From positions 1,674,001-1,738,000 of the forward strand of contig JASGIT010000001.1 in NCBI GenBank assembly GCA_047601665.1: a stretch of DNA of 64,000 nucleotides, written 5' to 3'. The DNA comes from JASGIT01 sp047601665 (GTDB lineage: Bacteria; Pseudomonadota; Gammaproteobacteria; Burkholderiales; Burkholderiaceae_C). The notes under the pieces were generated by a model, which was not told the DNA's origin, did no database searches, and worked only from the letters and a program-made list of their open reading frames with translations. The position numbers and the translations under genes are program-made. Below, piece by piece: positions 34,852 to 44,561 of the stretch; position 1 is the first letter of the stretch, and every line of letters begins with the position of its first letter.

Positions 34852-34869
34852 TCAGCATCTAGGTGCTGA
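34852..34869. promoter_or_regulatory. Inverted repeat upstream of traG
   Basis: TCAGCA-TCTAGG-TGCTGA, a possible site for the LysR regulator or another factor, about 80 bases before the traG start. Confidence 0.4.
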
Positions 34870-34951
34870 GAACGGTCTTTGACCGGCACGCCCCGCGGCA
34901 CTGATCCTCATGAATGCGGCACATGCCTGTGCCGCGTTCGGAGGGCAGAGC

Positions 34952-36964
34952 GTGCAAGGGACGAACGTGCTGTTCGGTCAGATCGCCGTGGTGTTCGGCA
35001 TCGTGACCGCGGGGGTCTGGAGCGCCACGCAGTGGACGGCATCGGCCCTGGGCTATCAGCTACGCCTGGGTTCGCCCTGGTTCGACTTCCTCGGCACGCC
35101 GGTCTATCACCCCTGGCGGCTGTTCGAATGGTGGTTCTTCTTCGATGCCTACGCGCCGCGCATCTTCGACATCGGCGGCGCCATCGCGGGCGGCAGCGGC
35201 CTGCTGGCGGTGGTGGTCGCCATCGGCATGTCGATCTGGCGCTCGCGGCAATCGCGCCTGGTCACGACCTATGGCTCCGCGCGCTGGGCGAACGCGCAGG
35301 ACATTCGCAAGGCGGGCCTCACGCAGCCGGCCGGCGTGTTCCTGGGCCAGCACGACCGGCAGTACCTGCGGCATGAAGGGCCAGAGCACGTCCTGACGTT
35401 TGCGCCGACCCGCAGCGGCAAGGGTGTCGGCCTGGTGGTGCCGACGCTGCTTTCCTGGCCCGCGTCCGCCGTCGTCCACGACATCAAGGGCGAGAACTGG
35501 AGCATCACCGCTGGCTGGCGCAGCCGCTTCAGCCACTGCCTGCTGTTCAACCCGACGGACAGCCGCTCGGCCGCCTACAACCCGCTGCTCGAAGTCCGCA
35601 AGGGCGACCACGAGGTGCGGGACGTGCAGAACATCGCCGACATCCTCGTCGATCCCGAAGGCGCGCTGGAGAAGCGCAATCACTGGGAGAAGACCAGCCA
35701 TGCGCTGCTGGTCGGCGCCATCCTGCACGTGCTCTATGCGGGCGAGGACAAGACGCTGCGCGGCGTCGCCAACTTCCTCAGCGACCCGGCCAGCCCGTTC
35801 GAGCTGACCTTGCACCAGATGATGACCACGCCGCACTTGGGCGAGGGTCCGCATCCCGTCGTCGCTTCGGCGGCGCGAGAAGTGCTCAACAAGTCGGACA
35901 ACGAGCGTTCGGGCGTATTGAGCACCGCCATGTCGTTCCTCGGCCTGTACCGCGACCCCACGGTGGCCGAAGTCACTTCACGCTGCGATTGGCGCATCGC
36001 CGATTTGATCGCGGCCGAGCATCCGGTGTCGCTGTACTTGGTGGTGCCGCCTTCGGACATAAGCCGCACAAAACCCTTGATCCGGTTGATCCTCAACCAG
36101 ATCGGGCGGCGGCTCACCGAATCGCTAGACGGCAGCGACGGCATCGAGCGCCGCCACAAGCTGCTGCTGATGCTCGATGAGTTCCCGGCCCTGGGGCGCC
36201 TGGACTTCTTCGAGACAGCGCTGGCCTTCATGGCGGGGTACGGCATCCGCAGCTTTTTGATTGCGCAGTCGCTCAACCAGATCGACAAGGCGTATGGGCA
36301 GAACCATTCGATTCTGGACAACTGCCATGTGCGCGTGACGTTCGCCACGAACGACGAACGCACCGCCAAACGGATCTCCGAGACGCTGGGCACCGCGACC
36401 GAACTGCGCGCGCAGCGCAACTATGCGGGCCACCGGCTGGCGCCGTGGCTGGGGCACCTCATGGTGTCGCGCCAGGAAACGGCCCGCCCGCTGCTGACGC
36501 CGGGCGAAGTGATGCAGCTTCCGCCCGACGAGGCGGTGGTGATGGTGTCCAGTGTGGCACCGATCCGGGCGAAGAAGCTGCGCTACTACGCGGACGGCAA
36601 TTTCAAACGGCGCGTGTTGCCGCCGCCGGCGCTTGTCGCTGGCAGCTATGCGGATGCACCGCCGCTGCGCCAGGACGATTGGAGCGGGCTGGCGATTCCG
36701 CCGACGCCCACCGCATCGGCCACGGCATCCGCCGAGGGCTTCGATTCCGCCGACGAGGGCGGCCCGCGCCGTCAGCCCGAACTCTCCGAAACCGTCGCCT
36801 ACGACCCCGAGCTGGCCGTGCCCGCGGCCGACCTCGGGCTGCTCGATGACGACGACGACCTGCCTCTGCCTCCTATGGCCTCCCTTCCTCGCCAGCTTGA
36901 TCCGGCCATGCAGCGCACGGCACGGCTGGCTTCCCTTGACCCTGACGACGGCATCGACCTATGA
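34952..36964 (+). CDS. traG: Type IV coupling protein TraG/VirD4
   Basis: A 670-residue inner-membrane ATPase that brings the relaxase-DNA complex to the mating channel. It has two N-terminal membrane segments (about 9-30 and 70-90), Walker A FAPTRSGKGVGLVVPTLL (about 150-167) and Walker B LLLMLDEFPALGRLDFF (about 404). A GTG start at 34952 is preferred because GGAGGG lies 6 bases upstream; an in-frame ATG at 34910 lacks one. The acidic C-terminus is variable. Its stop overlaps the next gene. Confidence 0.93.
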   Translation: MQGTNVLFGQIAVVFGIVTAGVWSATQWTASALGYQLRLGSPWFDFLGTPVYHPWRLFEWWFFFDAYAPRIFDIGGAIAGGSGLLAVVVAIGMSIWRSRQSRLVTTYGSARWANAQDIRKAGLTQPAGVFLGQHDRQYLRHEGPEHVLTFAPTRSGKGVGLVVPTLLSWPASAVVHDIKGENWSITAGWRSRFSHCLLFNPTDSRSAAYNPLLEVRKGDHEVRDVQNIADILVDPEGALEKRNHWEKTSHALLVGAILHVLYAGEDKTLRGVANFLSDPASPFELTLHQMMTTPHLGEGPHPVVASAAREVLNKSDNERSGVLSTAMSFLGLYRDPTVAEVTSRCDWRIADLIAAEHPVSLYLVVPPSDISRTKPLIRLILNQIGRRLTESLDGSDGIERRHKLLLMLDEFPALGRLDFFETALAFMAGYGIRSFLIAQSLNQIDKAYGQNHSILDNCHVRVTFATNDERTAKRISETLGTATELRAQRNYAGHRLAPWLGHLMVSRQETARPLLTPGEVMQLPPDEAVVMVSSVAPIRAKKLRYYADGNFKRRVLPPPALVAGSYADAPPLRQDDWSGLAIPPTPTASATASAEGFDSADEGGPRRQPELSETVAYDPELAVPAADLGLLDDDDDLPLPPMASLPRQLDPAMQRTARLASLDPDDGIDL

Positions 36965-37404
36965 CCTATCGCCTGAACCTCTTTATCCAGCCCGAGCACG
37001 CCCGGCGCCTCGACGAGGTGGCCGCCATGAAAGGCGTGTCCAAGTCCTCCATCGTCGCGGCGGCGCTGGCATCGTGGCTCTCGCCCGACGCCGGCGACCA
37101 GCGCGAGGCGGCCATCGCCAAGCGGCTCGATCGCCTCTCGCGCCAGGCCGAGCGCCTGGAGCGCGACCAGAACATTGCCATCGAGACGCTGGCGCTGTTC
37201 ATCCGCTACTACCTGACGGTGAGCACGCCGGTGCCCGAAGCGCATCAGGACGCGGCCCGCGCCCAAGGCAAAGCGCGCTTCGAGCAGTTTGTGGAGCAGT
37301 TGGGCCGCCACCTGTTGCGCGGGCGCAGTCTGGTGCGCGACGTGGTGGAGGAACTGCACCCCGACCCCGCGCGCCTGGACGAAGCGCAGGAGCGTGCGTC
37401 ATGA
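36961..37404 (+). CDS. Ribbon-helix-helix (CopG-like) protein of the trb operon
   Basis: A 147-residue protein with an N-terminal ribbon-helix-helix (YRLNLFIQPEHARRLDEVAA then VSKSSIVAAALASWL) and a helical C-terminus. It lies between traG and trbB with 4-base overlaps at both ends, as in other Tn4371-type elements, and may regulate the operon. Confidence 0.85.
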   Translation: MTYRLNLFIQPEHARRLDEVAAMKGVSKSSIVAAALASWLSPDAGDQREAAIAKRLDRLSRQAERLERDQNIAIETLALFIRYYLTVSTPVPEAHQDAARAQGKARFEQFVEQLGRHLLRGRSLVRDVVEELHPDPARLDEAQERAS

Positions 37405-38444
37405 CCGCGCCGCAGTCTGCAAACGCGGCCTCGCTCGACCGCCGCATCCAGATGCTGCGCACGGCCATGGGGCCGCTGATCGCCACCGCGCTCGAAGACC
37501 CCGACGTGGTGGAAATCATGCTCAACCCGGATCGGACCCTGTGGATCGACCGGCTTTCGTCGGGCCGCGCCCCGATGGGCGTGGAACTGCCCGAGGACGA
37601 TGGCGAGAGGATCATCCGCCTTGTCGCGGCGCACGTCGGCGCCGAAGTCCACCGGGGCCAGCCGCTGCTGTCGGCCGAGTTGCCCGAGACGGGCGAGCGC
37701 TTTGAAGGCATCCTGCCGCCCGCAGCGCCGGGGCCAGCCTTCGCGCTGCGCAAGCGCGCCGTCGGCGTGATCCCGCTGGAGCGGTACGTGGTGGACGGGA
37801 TGATGACGCCCGCCCAGGCGAGTTTTCTGGTGCAGGCCGTGCGCGAGCGCCAGAACATCGTGATCGCCGGGGCCACCAGCAGCGGCAAGACCACGCTGGC
37901 CAATGCGCTGTTGGCCGAGATAGCCGCCACGGGCGACCGCGTGCTGGTGCTCGAAGACACGGTGGAACTGCAATGCGCGGCGCGCGACCACGTGCCGCTG
38001 CGCACACGCCACGGCGTGGTCTCCATGACCGAGCTGGTGCGTTCGTCCATGCGCCTGCGCCCGGATCGCGTCATCGTCGGCGAGGTGCGCGGCCCCGAGG
38101 CGCTGGACCTCATCAAGGTGTGGGGCACCGGGCACCCCGGCGGCATCGCCACGATCCATGCCGGCTCCGTGCTGGGCGCGCTGCTGCGCCTGGAGCAACT
38201 GATTCTCGAAGTGGCGGTGAACCCGCCCCGTGCGCTGATTGCCGATGCGGTCAACGTGGTGATCTACATCGCCGGACGCGGACGCAAGCGCCGCATCGAG
38301 CGCATCGCCCGCGTCGTCGGCTTCGACGGCACGGGCTACCAACTGACGGACGCCCTTGAGGCCCCGGACGCGCCGGCGCCCGAAGCACCACGGGCCGAGC
38401 TGCTTTTTTCCGTTTCCCTCAACCACCCTGGAGAACTGCCATGA
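37401..38444 (+). CDS. trbB: Conjugal transfer ATPase TrbB (VirB11)
   Basis: A 347-residue hexameric secretion ATPase. Walker A GATSSGKTTLANALL (about 157), Asp box VLEDTVELQC, Walker B DRVIVGEVRGPEALDL and the His box GHPGGIATIHAGS are all present. It powers pilus assembly or substrate transfer. It starts the trb run, overlapping trbC by 4 bases. Confidence 0.96.
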   Translation: MTAPQSANAASLDRRIQMLRTAMGPLIATALEDPDVVEIMLNPDRTLWIDRLSSGRAPMGVELPEDDGERIIRLVAAHVGAEVHRGQPLLSAELPETGERFEGILPPAAPGPAFALRKRAVGVIPLERYVVDGMMTPAQASFLVQAVRERQNIVIAGATSSGKTTLANALLAEIAATGDRVLVLEDTVELQCAARDHVPLRTRHGVVSMTELVRSSMRLRPDRVIVGEVRGPEALDLIKVWGTGHPGGIATIHAGSVLGALLRLEQLILEVAVNPPRALIADAVNVVIYIAGRGRKRRIERIARVVGFDGTGYQLTDALEAPDAPAPEAPRAELLFSVSLNHPGELP

Positions 38445-38842
38445 CGCAGATGACCGTTCCTGCTTTCCGTGTTTCCGTAAAACCGCTGCCGAGCCCTTCG
38501 GCCTGGCCGGGCCTCGCGCGGCTGCACAGCCTGGGCCGCCCTGCGGCGCAAGGGCTGTTGCTGGCCGCGCTGCTGGTGTTCCTGGCCAGCACCGCGCAGG
38601 CCGCCGGTTCCTCGATGCCGTGGGAAGGCCCGCTGCAAGCCATCCTCGAATCCATCCAGGGGCCTGTCGCGCGCATCGTGGCCGTCATCATCATCATCGC
38701 CACGGGCCTGGCGCTGGCCTTCGGCGACACGTCGGGCGGTTTTCGCAAGCTGATCCAGATCGTGTTCGGCCTGTCCATCGCGTTCGCCGCTTCCTCATTC
38801 TTTCTGTCCTTCTTTTCGTTCTCCGGCGGGGCCGTCGTATGA
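38441..38842 (+). CDS. trbC: Conjugative pilin TrbC (VirB2)
   Basis: A 133-residue prepilin: long signal region ending in TAQA (about residue 54), then two hydrophobic helices (IVAVIIIIATGLALAFG and IVFGLSIAFAASSFFLSFFS). In RP4 the mature protein is cyclised by TraF, which this ICE also encodes (22041). Confidence 0.92.
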   Translation: MTQMTVPAFRVSVKPLPSPSAWPGLARLHSLGRPAAQGLLLAALLVFLASTAQAAGSSMPWEGPLQAILESIQGPVARIVAVIIIIATGLALAFGDTSGGFRKLIQIVFGLSIAFAASSFFLSFFSFSGGAVV

Positions 38843-39123
38843 ATGCGGCCAGCGAAGGCGCGCCGGGCCTGGCGCCCGGCTTCGAGGTGCCGCTGCATCG
38901 CTCGCTCACCGAGCCGATCCTGATGGGCGGTGCGCCGCGCACCGTGGCGATCGCCAACGGCACGCTGGCCGCCGCCGTCGGCCTGGGCCTGCAACTGTGG
39001 ATTCCGGGCGTCGTGCTCTGGATCGTCGGCTATTCGCTGGCCGTCTGGGGCGCGCGCGTCGATCCGCAGTTCATGCAGGTCTTTGCGCGGCACATCAAGC
39101 ACCGGCCGCTGCTGGACGTGTGA
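38839..39123 (+). CDS. trbD: Conjugal transfer protein TrbD (VirB3)
   Basis: A 94-residue inner-membrane protein with a helix pair (about 35-70) and the PLHRSLTEPILMGGAPR start typical of VirB3. It lies between trbC and trbE and overlaps trbC by 4 bases. Confidence 0.93.
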   Translation: MNAASEGAPGLAPGFEVPLHRSLTEPILMGGAPRTVAIANGTLAAAVGLGLQLWIPGVVLWIVGYSLAVWGARVDPQFMQVFARHIKHRPLLDV

Positions 39124-39138
39124 GGGGAGAGCATCGTC

Positions 39139-41595
39139 ATGCTGAACCTCGCCGAATACCGCCAGCGCCCGGCCTTGCTCGCCGACTGGCTGCCCTGGGC
39201 CGGGCTGGTCGCGCCGGGCGTCGTCTTGAACAAGGATGGCAGTTTCCAGCGCACGGCACGGTTTCGCGGGCCGGACCTCGACAGTGCCACGCAGGGCGAG
39301 CTGGTGGCTACGTCGGCCCGCCTGAACAACGCGCTGCGGCGCCTGGGCTCGGGCTGGGCCTTGTTCGTGGAAGCCGACCGCCGGCCGGCCGCTGGCTATC
39401 CGCAATCGGACTTCCCGGAGCCCCTGTCCTGGCTGGTGGACGAGGAACGCCGCGCCGCCTTCGAGGACTCGGGCCATCACTTCGAGAGCAATTACTGTCT
39501 GTCGTTGGTGTACCTGCCACCGGAGGAATCGCGCACTCGCGCGGCGGGCATGCTCTACGAGAACCGGCCCACGCAGGGCGTGGACTGGCGCGAGCGGCTG
39601 GTGGCCTTCATCGCGGAGACGGATCGCGTCTATGACTTGCTCGATGGGGTGATGCCGGAGGTTGCCTGGCTCGATGACAGCCAGACGCTGACCTACCTGC
39701 ACGCGACGGTTTCGACGCGGCGCTACCGCGTGGGCGTGCCTGAAGTGCCGTTCCACATCGACGCGCTACTGACGGACTCGCCGCTCGTGGGTGGCCTGGC
39801 ACCCATGCTGGGCGACCAGCACCTGCGCGTAGCGAGCGTGCGAGGCTTCCCGACCTCGACCTGGCCGGGGATGCTGGACGATCTCAACCGCCTCGGATTT
39901 GCGTATCGCTGGAGTACGCGCTTCCTGTGCATGGACAAATCCGAAGCGGAACGGGAGTTGGGGCGCCTGCGGCGCCAGTGGTTCGCCAAGCGCAAGAACG
40001 TCATTGCGCTGCTGCGTGAAACCATCTTCCAGCAGGAGTCGCCGCTGGTGGATACCGATGCCAGCAACAAGGCCGCCGACGCGGATGCGGCCTTGCAGGA
40101 GCTGGGCAGCGATCAGGTGTCCTTCGGCTACCTGACGACCACGGTGACGGTGCTCGATGCCGATCCCGCCGTGGCCGACGAGAAGCTACGCATGGTGGAG
40201 CGCGTCATCCAGGGGCGTGGCTTCATCACGGTGCCTGAAACGCTCAATGCCGTGGATGCGTGGCTGTCCTCGATCCCCGGCAATGCCTACGCCAACGTGC
40301 GCCAGCCCATCGTCTCGACGCTGAACCTGGCGCACATGATGCCCGTGTCGGCGGTGTGGGCCGGGCCGGAGAAGAACGACCACCTGGGTGGCCCGCCGCT
40401 GATCGTCACCCGCACGGACGGCGCCACGCCGTTCCGGCTGGTGACGCACGTCGGGGATGTGGGCCACACGATGATCGTTGGGCCGACGGGCATGGGCAAG
40501 TCGGTTCTGGTCGCCACCATGGCGATGCAGTTCCGCCGCTATCCCGGCGCGCGCATCTTTGCCTTCGACGTGGGGCGCTCCATCCGGGCGACCATCCTGG
40601 GCCTGGGCGGCGAGCACTACGACCTTAGTGCCGATGGCGAGATTGCGTTTCAGCCGCTCGCCCGGATCGACCGCGAGGGCTACCGCACCTGGGCCGCCGA
40701 ATGGATCGAGGGCCGCCTGTTGCACGAAGGCGTGGTGATCGGCCCAGACGAGAAATCCGCCATCTGGTCGGCGCTCGGCAGCCTCGCGGGTGCGCCCGTA
40801 GAGCAGCGCACGCTCACCGGCCTGTCGGTCTTGCTGCAATCGAACGCGCTGCGCCAGGCGATCGCGCCCTATGTGCTCGGCGGCGCGCACGGCAAGCTGC
40901 TGGACGCCGACTACGACCGGCTGGGCAGCGCAGACGTGCAGTGCTTCGAGATGGAAGAACTCATGCACAGCAAGGCCGCCGTGCTGGCTGTCCTGAACTA
41001 CCTATTCGCCCGCCTGGAGGAGCGATTCGACGGTTCTCCGACGATGCTTTTCCTCGGGGAGGCGTGGGTGTTCCTAGATGATCCCGTGTTCTCGGCGCGG
41101 CTTCGGCAGTGGCTCAAGACCTTGCGGAAGAAACAGGTCTCCGTCGTCTTCGATACCCAGTCGCTCGCAGACATCAAGGATTCGAGCATCGCGCCCGCGA
41201 TCATCGAAAGCTGCGCCAGCCGCGTCTTCTTGCCCAACCCGCAGGCGACGGAGCCGCAGATCAGGACGATCTACCAGGGCTTCGGCCTCAACAGCCGGCA
41301 GATCGAGATCGTCGCCACGGCCGTTCCGAAGCGCGACTACTACTACCAGTCGCGCCTGGGCAACCGCCTGTTCGACCTCGACCTCGGGCCGGCCATGCTC
41401 GCTTTCGCGGGCGCGTCCTCACCGCAGGACCAGCGCGACATCGACGCCGTGCTCGCCGCATCCCCTTCCTCATTCGCAGCCGCGTGGCTGCGCCATCGCG
41501 GCCTCGATTGGGCGGCTGACCTGCTGCCCACCTTCCCCGGCCCTGCGCCCGCGGCCCATCCCTTCCTTTCCCAACCCCAGGAGAACTTGCCATGA
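39139..41595 (+). CDS. trbE: Conjugal transfer ATPase TrbE (VirB4)
   Basis: An 818-residue ATPase that energises the type IV channel. Walker A is GPTGMGKSVLVATM (about 448) and Walker B lies in PTMLFLGEAWVFLDDPVF. The motif SVVFDTQSLADIKDS is the family signature. GGGGAG upstream supports the start. Intact and of normal length. Confidence 0.96.
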   Translation: MLNLAEYRQRPALLADWLPWAGLVAPGVVLNKDGSFQRTARFRGPDLDSATQGELVATSARLNNALRRLGSGWALFVEADRRPAAGYPQSDFPEPLSWLVDEERRAAFEDSGHHFESNYCLSLVYLPPEESRTRAAGMLYENRPTQGVDWRERLVAFIAETDRVYDLLDGVMPEVAWLDDSQTLTYLHATVSTRRYRVGVPEVPFHIDALLTDSPLVGGLAPMLGDQHLRVASVRGFPTSTWPGMLDDLNRLGFAYRWSTRFLCMDKSEAERELGRLRRQWFAKRKNVIALLRETIFQQESPLVDTDASNKAADADAALQELGSDQVSFGYLTTTVTVLDADPAVADEKLRMVERVIQGRGFITVPETLNAVDAWLSSIPGNAYANVRQPIVSTLNLAHMMPVSAVWAGPEKNDHLGGPPLIVTRTDGATPFRLVTHVGDVGHTMIVGPTGMGKSVLVATMAMQFRRYPGARIFAFDVGRSIRATILGLGGEHYDLSADGEIAFQPLARIDREGYRTWAAEWIEGRLLHEGVVIGPDEKSAIWSALGSLAGAPVEQRTLTGLSVLLQSNALRQAIAPYVLGGAHGKLLDADYDRLGSADVQCFEMEELMHSKAAVLAVLNYLFARLEERFDGSPTMLFLGEAWVFLDDPVFSARLRQWLKTLRKKQVSVVFDTQSLADIKDSSIAPAIIESCASRVFLPNPQATEPQIRTIYQGFGLNSRQIEIVATAVPKRDYYYQSRLGNRLFDLDLGPAMLAFAGASSPQDQRDIDAVLAASPSSFAAAWLRHRGLDWAADLLPTFPGPAPAAHPFLSQPQENLP

Positions 41596-42329
41596 GAACC
41601 CGTGCGCTTTCCGCAACCGCCGCCGCCGTGCTGTCGGCATCCCTGCTGGCCGTGCAGCCTGCATCGGCGTTTGTCTTCATCGACCCCGCGAATCTGATTC
41701 AGAACACGCTCACCGCCCTCCAGACGCTGGAGCAGATCTCCAACCAGATCGAGCAGTTGCAGAACGAGGCCAGGATGCTGGAGAACCAGGCCCGCAATCT
41801 GGCGCGGCTGCCATCCAGTGTCGTGGGCCGGCTGCGCGCCAACCTGGCGACCACCCAGCGCCTGATTGACCAGGCCCGGGGCCTGGCCTACGACGTGGCG
41901 CGGATGGATCAGGAGTTCGCGCGGCTGTATCCCGAGCAGTACGCCGCCACGGTCAGCGGCAGCCAGATGTACCGCGATGCGCAGGAGCGCTGGAGGAACA
42001 CGCTCAACGGCTTGCAGACCAGCATGCAGATGCAGGCCCAGGCATCGCGGAACCTAAACGATGACGAGGGCGTGCTGAGCGATCTGGTGAGCCAGAGCCA
42101 GGCGGCCGAAGGCGCGCTGCAAGCGATGCAGGCGACGAACCAGCTTCTGGCCTTGCAGGCCAAGCAGTCCATCCAGACGCAGCGGCTCCAGCTCACGCAG
42201 GACCGCGCCGCCTCGCTGGAACTGGCGCGGCAGGCCGCCGCCGCCGAGCGCGGGCGCGAGGTGACGCGCCGCTTCCTCGGCAGCGGCACGCCCTACACGC
42301 CGCAGGCCGTGACCTTCTACGGCAACTGA
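41592..42329 (+). CDS. trbJ: Conjugal transfer protein TrbJ (VirB5)
   Basis: A 245-residue periplasmic protein with a signal peptide (cleavage after PASA, about residue 26) and long helices (LQTLEQISNQIEQLQNEARM). VirB5 proteins sit at the pilus tip. It overlaps trbE by 4 bases. Confidence 0.93.
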   Translation: MRTRALSATAAAVLSASLLAVQPASAFVFIDPANLIQNTLTALQTLEQISNQIEQLQNEARMLENQARNLARLPSSVVGRLRANLATTQRLIDQARGLAYDVARMDQEFARLYPEQYAATVSGSQMYRDAQERWRNTLNGLQTSMQMQAQASRNLNDDEGVLSDLVSQSQAAEGALQAMQATNQLLALQAKQSIQTQRLQLTQDRAASLELARQAAAAERGREVTRRFLGSGTPYTPQAVTFYGN

Positions 42330-42338
42330 CGGGCTGCC

Positions 42339-43838
42339 ATGAACGACATCACGGTCATCGACCGCTTCCTCGACGTCTTCTCGCGCTACATCGACTCGGG
42401 GTTCGGGCTGCTGCAAGGCGAGGTGGCGTTCCTGACGGCCGCGCTCATCGTCATCGACATGACGATCGCCGGGCTGTTCTGGGCGATGGGCCATGCCACG
42501 GGGCAGGGCGATGACGTGATCGCCAGACTGATCCGCAAGGTGCTCTACGTGGGCGCCTTCGCCTACATCATCGGCAACTTCAACGGGCTGGCCAGCATCG
42601 TGTTCCGGTCCTTCGCCGGCCTGGGCCTGACGGCCAGCGGCTCGACCCTGAGCATGGGCAGCTTCCTGCAACCGGGGCGGCTGGCGAAGGTCGGCATCGA
42701 TGCCGCCGCGCCCATCCTCGGCCAGATCCGCGACCTGGCGGGGTTTCCCGACGTGTTCATCAACATCACGGTGATCGTCGTGCTGTTCCTGTCCTGGATG
42801 GTGGTGGTGCTGTGCTTTCTCGTCCTGGCGGTGCAGCTTTTCGTGACGCTGATCGAGTTCAAGCTGACCGCGCTCGCGGGCTTCGTGCTGGTGCCGTTCG
42901 CCCTGTGGGGAAAAACGGCGTTCCTGGCGGAAAAGGTCTTGGGCAATGTGATCGCGTCGGGCATCAAGGTCTTGGTGCTGGCGGTGATCGTGGGTATCGG
43001 CTCCAGCCTGTTCGGCGACTTCCAGATACCGCCGGGCGCGGAGCCTTCCATCGACCAGGCGCTGGTCATCATGCTGGCCTCGCTCGCCATGCTGGCCCTG
43101 GGCATCTTCGGCCCCGGCATCGCCACCGGGCTGGTGTCCGGCGCGCCGCAGCTTGGCGCAGGCGCGATGGCCGGCGCCGCCATCGGCGCGGCCGGTGCCA
43201 CGGTGGCCGTCGGCGCGGCGGCGGTCGGCGCGGGCAGCGCCGTGGCTGTTGGCGCGCGCATGCTGCCCGGTGTCGGCCGCAAGCCGGCTCCGGCGGCTGG
43301 CGGCGCGACGCTGGCCTCTCAGGTCAGTGCGGCTCCCGCTGGCGGTGGCCTCGCAGGTGCGGGCGCAGGTCTCGGCAATGTGGCCGGGACCGGCACGACG
43401 CAGACGACGGCGGCGCAGCCAGCGCCCGCTGGCGCGGGCACCGCTGCAAGCTCCGGCAATGCGGCCGGAACCGGCGCCCCAGCGGCGGGGCAGCAGGCGG
43501 GACCACCGGCAGCGGCGGGTGCGGACACAGCCGCAGCGCCTGCCGGTGTGGCCGATGCGGGCGCACAGGGGGAGGGGCAGAAGACCGCCGATGGCCCGCG
43601 TTCCATCCGCGAGCGCGTCGTCGCGGCAGCGGCGGCATTCAGGGCCGGTGCGCCCGCCCCGCAAGCCCCCACCGGCGATGCGGCGCCAGCCGGGACGCAG
43701 GAGCAGCCGGCCTGGGCCAGGCGCTTGCAGCGCAGGCAGCAGATCGCCCATGCGGCCATGACCGCCGCCCACACGCTGCGCGGTGGAGACGGCGGAGGCT
43801 CGGGCCAGGGGCCGAGCCTGCGCGATTCCGATTCCTGA
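42339..43838 (+). CDS. trbL: Conjugal transfer protein TrbL (VirB6)
   Basis: A 499-residue polytopic inner-membrane channel component. About six membrane segments lie within residues 25-290. The C-terminal about 200 residues are Ala/Gly/Pro-rich and low complexity, which is normal for TrbL and often variable. Confidence 0.93.
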   Translation: MNDITVIDRFLDVFSRYIDSGFGLLQGEVAFLTAALIVIDMTIAGLFWAMGHATGQGDDVIARLIRKVLYVGAFAYIIGNFNGLASIVFRSFAGLGLTASGSTLSMGSFLQPGRLAKVGIDAAAPILGQIRDLAGFPDVFINITVIVVLFLSWMVVVLCFLVLAVQLFVTLIEFKLTALAGFVLVPFALWGKTAFLAEKVLGNVIASGIKVLVLAVIVGIGSSLFGDFQIPPGAEPSIDQALVIMLASLAMLALGIFGPGIATGLVSGAPQLGAGAMAGAAIGAAGATVAVGAAAVGAGSAVAVGARMLPGVGRKPAPAAGGATLASQVSAAPAGGGLAGAGAGLGNVAGTGTTQTTAAQPAPAGAGTAASSGNAAGTGAPAAGQQAGPPAAAGADTAAAPAGVADAGAQGEGQKTADGPRSIRERVVAAAAAFRAGAPAPQAPTGDAAPAGTQEQPAWARRLQRRQQIAHAAMTAAHTLRGGDGGGSGQGPSLRDSDS

Positions 43839-43856
43839 ACCTCAAGGAGAACACCC

Positions 43857-44561
43857 ATGCGATTCAAACGACCGCAGGTGCGCTATGCGGACACGCCGCA
43901 GCCTGCGACGCCTTACCAATCCGCCGCGCAGGTGTGGGACGAGCGCATCGGCTCGGCCCGCGTGCAGGCCAGGAACTGGCGCTTCATGGCCTTCGGGTGC
44001 CTCACGCTGGCGCTGCTGATGGCCGGCGGCCTCGTCTGGCGCTCGGCGCAGTCCATCGTGACGCCCTACGTCATCGAGGTGGACAACGCGGGACAGGTGC
44101 GCGCCGTCGGCGAGGCGGCGACGCCCTACAAGCCCAGCGACGCGCAGATCGCGCACCACCTGGCGCGCTTCGTCACGCTGGTGCGCTCGCTATCCATCGA
44201 CCCCATCGTGGTGCGCCAGAACTGGCTCGACGCCTACGACTACGCGACCGACAAGGGCGCCGTGGTGCTCAACGAGTACGCCCGCACCAACGATCCGTTC
44301 GCGCGCATCGGCAAGGAGTCCACGACGGTGCAGATCACCAGCGTGACCCGCGCCAGCGACACGTCTTTCAACGTGCGATGGACCGAACAGCACTTCGTGA
44401 CGGGCGCACTGGACCGCACCGAGCGCTGGAACGCCGTGGTGTCCATCGTGCAGCAGACCCCGCGCACCGAGCAGCGCGTGCGCAAGAACCCGCTGGGCAT
44501 CTACGTCAACGGCCTGTCGTGGGCGCGTGAACTCGATTCCTCCGAAGGAGCCAAGCCATGA
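43857..44561 (+). CDS. trbF: Conjugal transfer protein TrbF (VirB8)
   Basis: A 234-residue bitopic protein with one membrane segment (about 40-62) and a periplasmic NTF2-like VirB8 domain (VIEVDNAGQVRAVGEA, then TSFNVRWTEQHF). It nucleates the inner-membrane complex. CAAGGAG upstream supports the start. Confidence 0.94.
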   Translation: MRFKRPQVRYADTPQPATPYQSAAQVWDERIGSARVQARNWRFMAFGCLTLALLMAGGLVWRSAQSIVTPYVIEVDNAGQVRAVGEAATPYKPSDAQIAHHLARFVTLVRSLSIDPIVVRQNWLDAYDYATDKGAVVLNEYARTNDPFARIGKESTTVQITSVTRASDTSFNVRWTEQHFVTGALDRTERWNAVVSIVQQTPRTEQRVRKNPLGIYVNGLSWARELDSSEGAKP

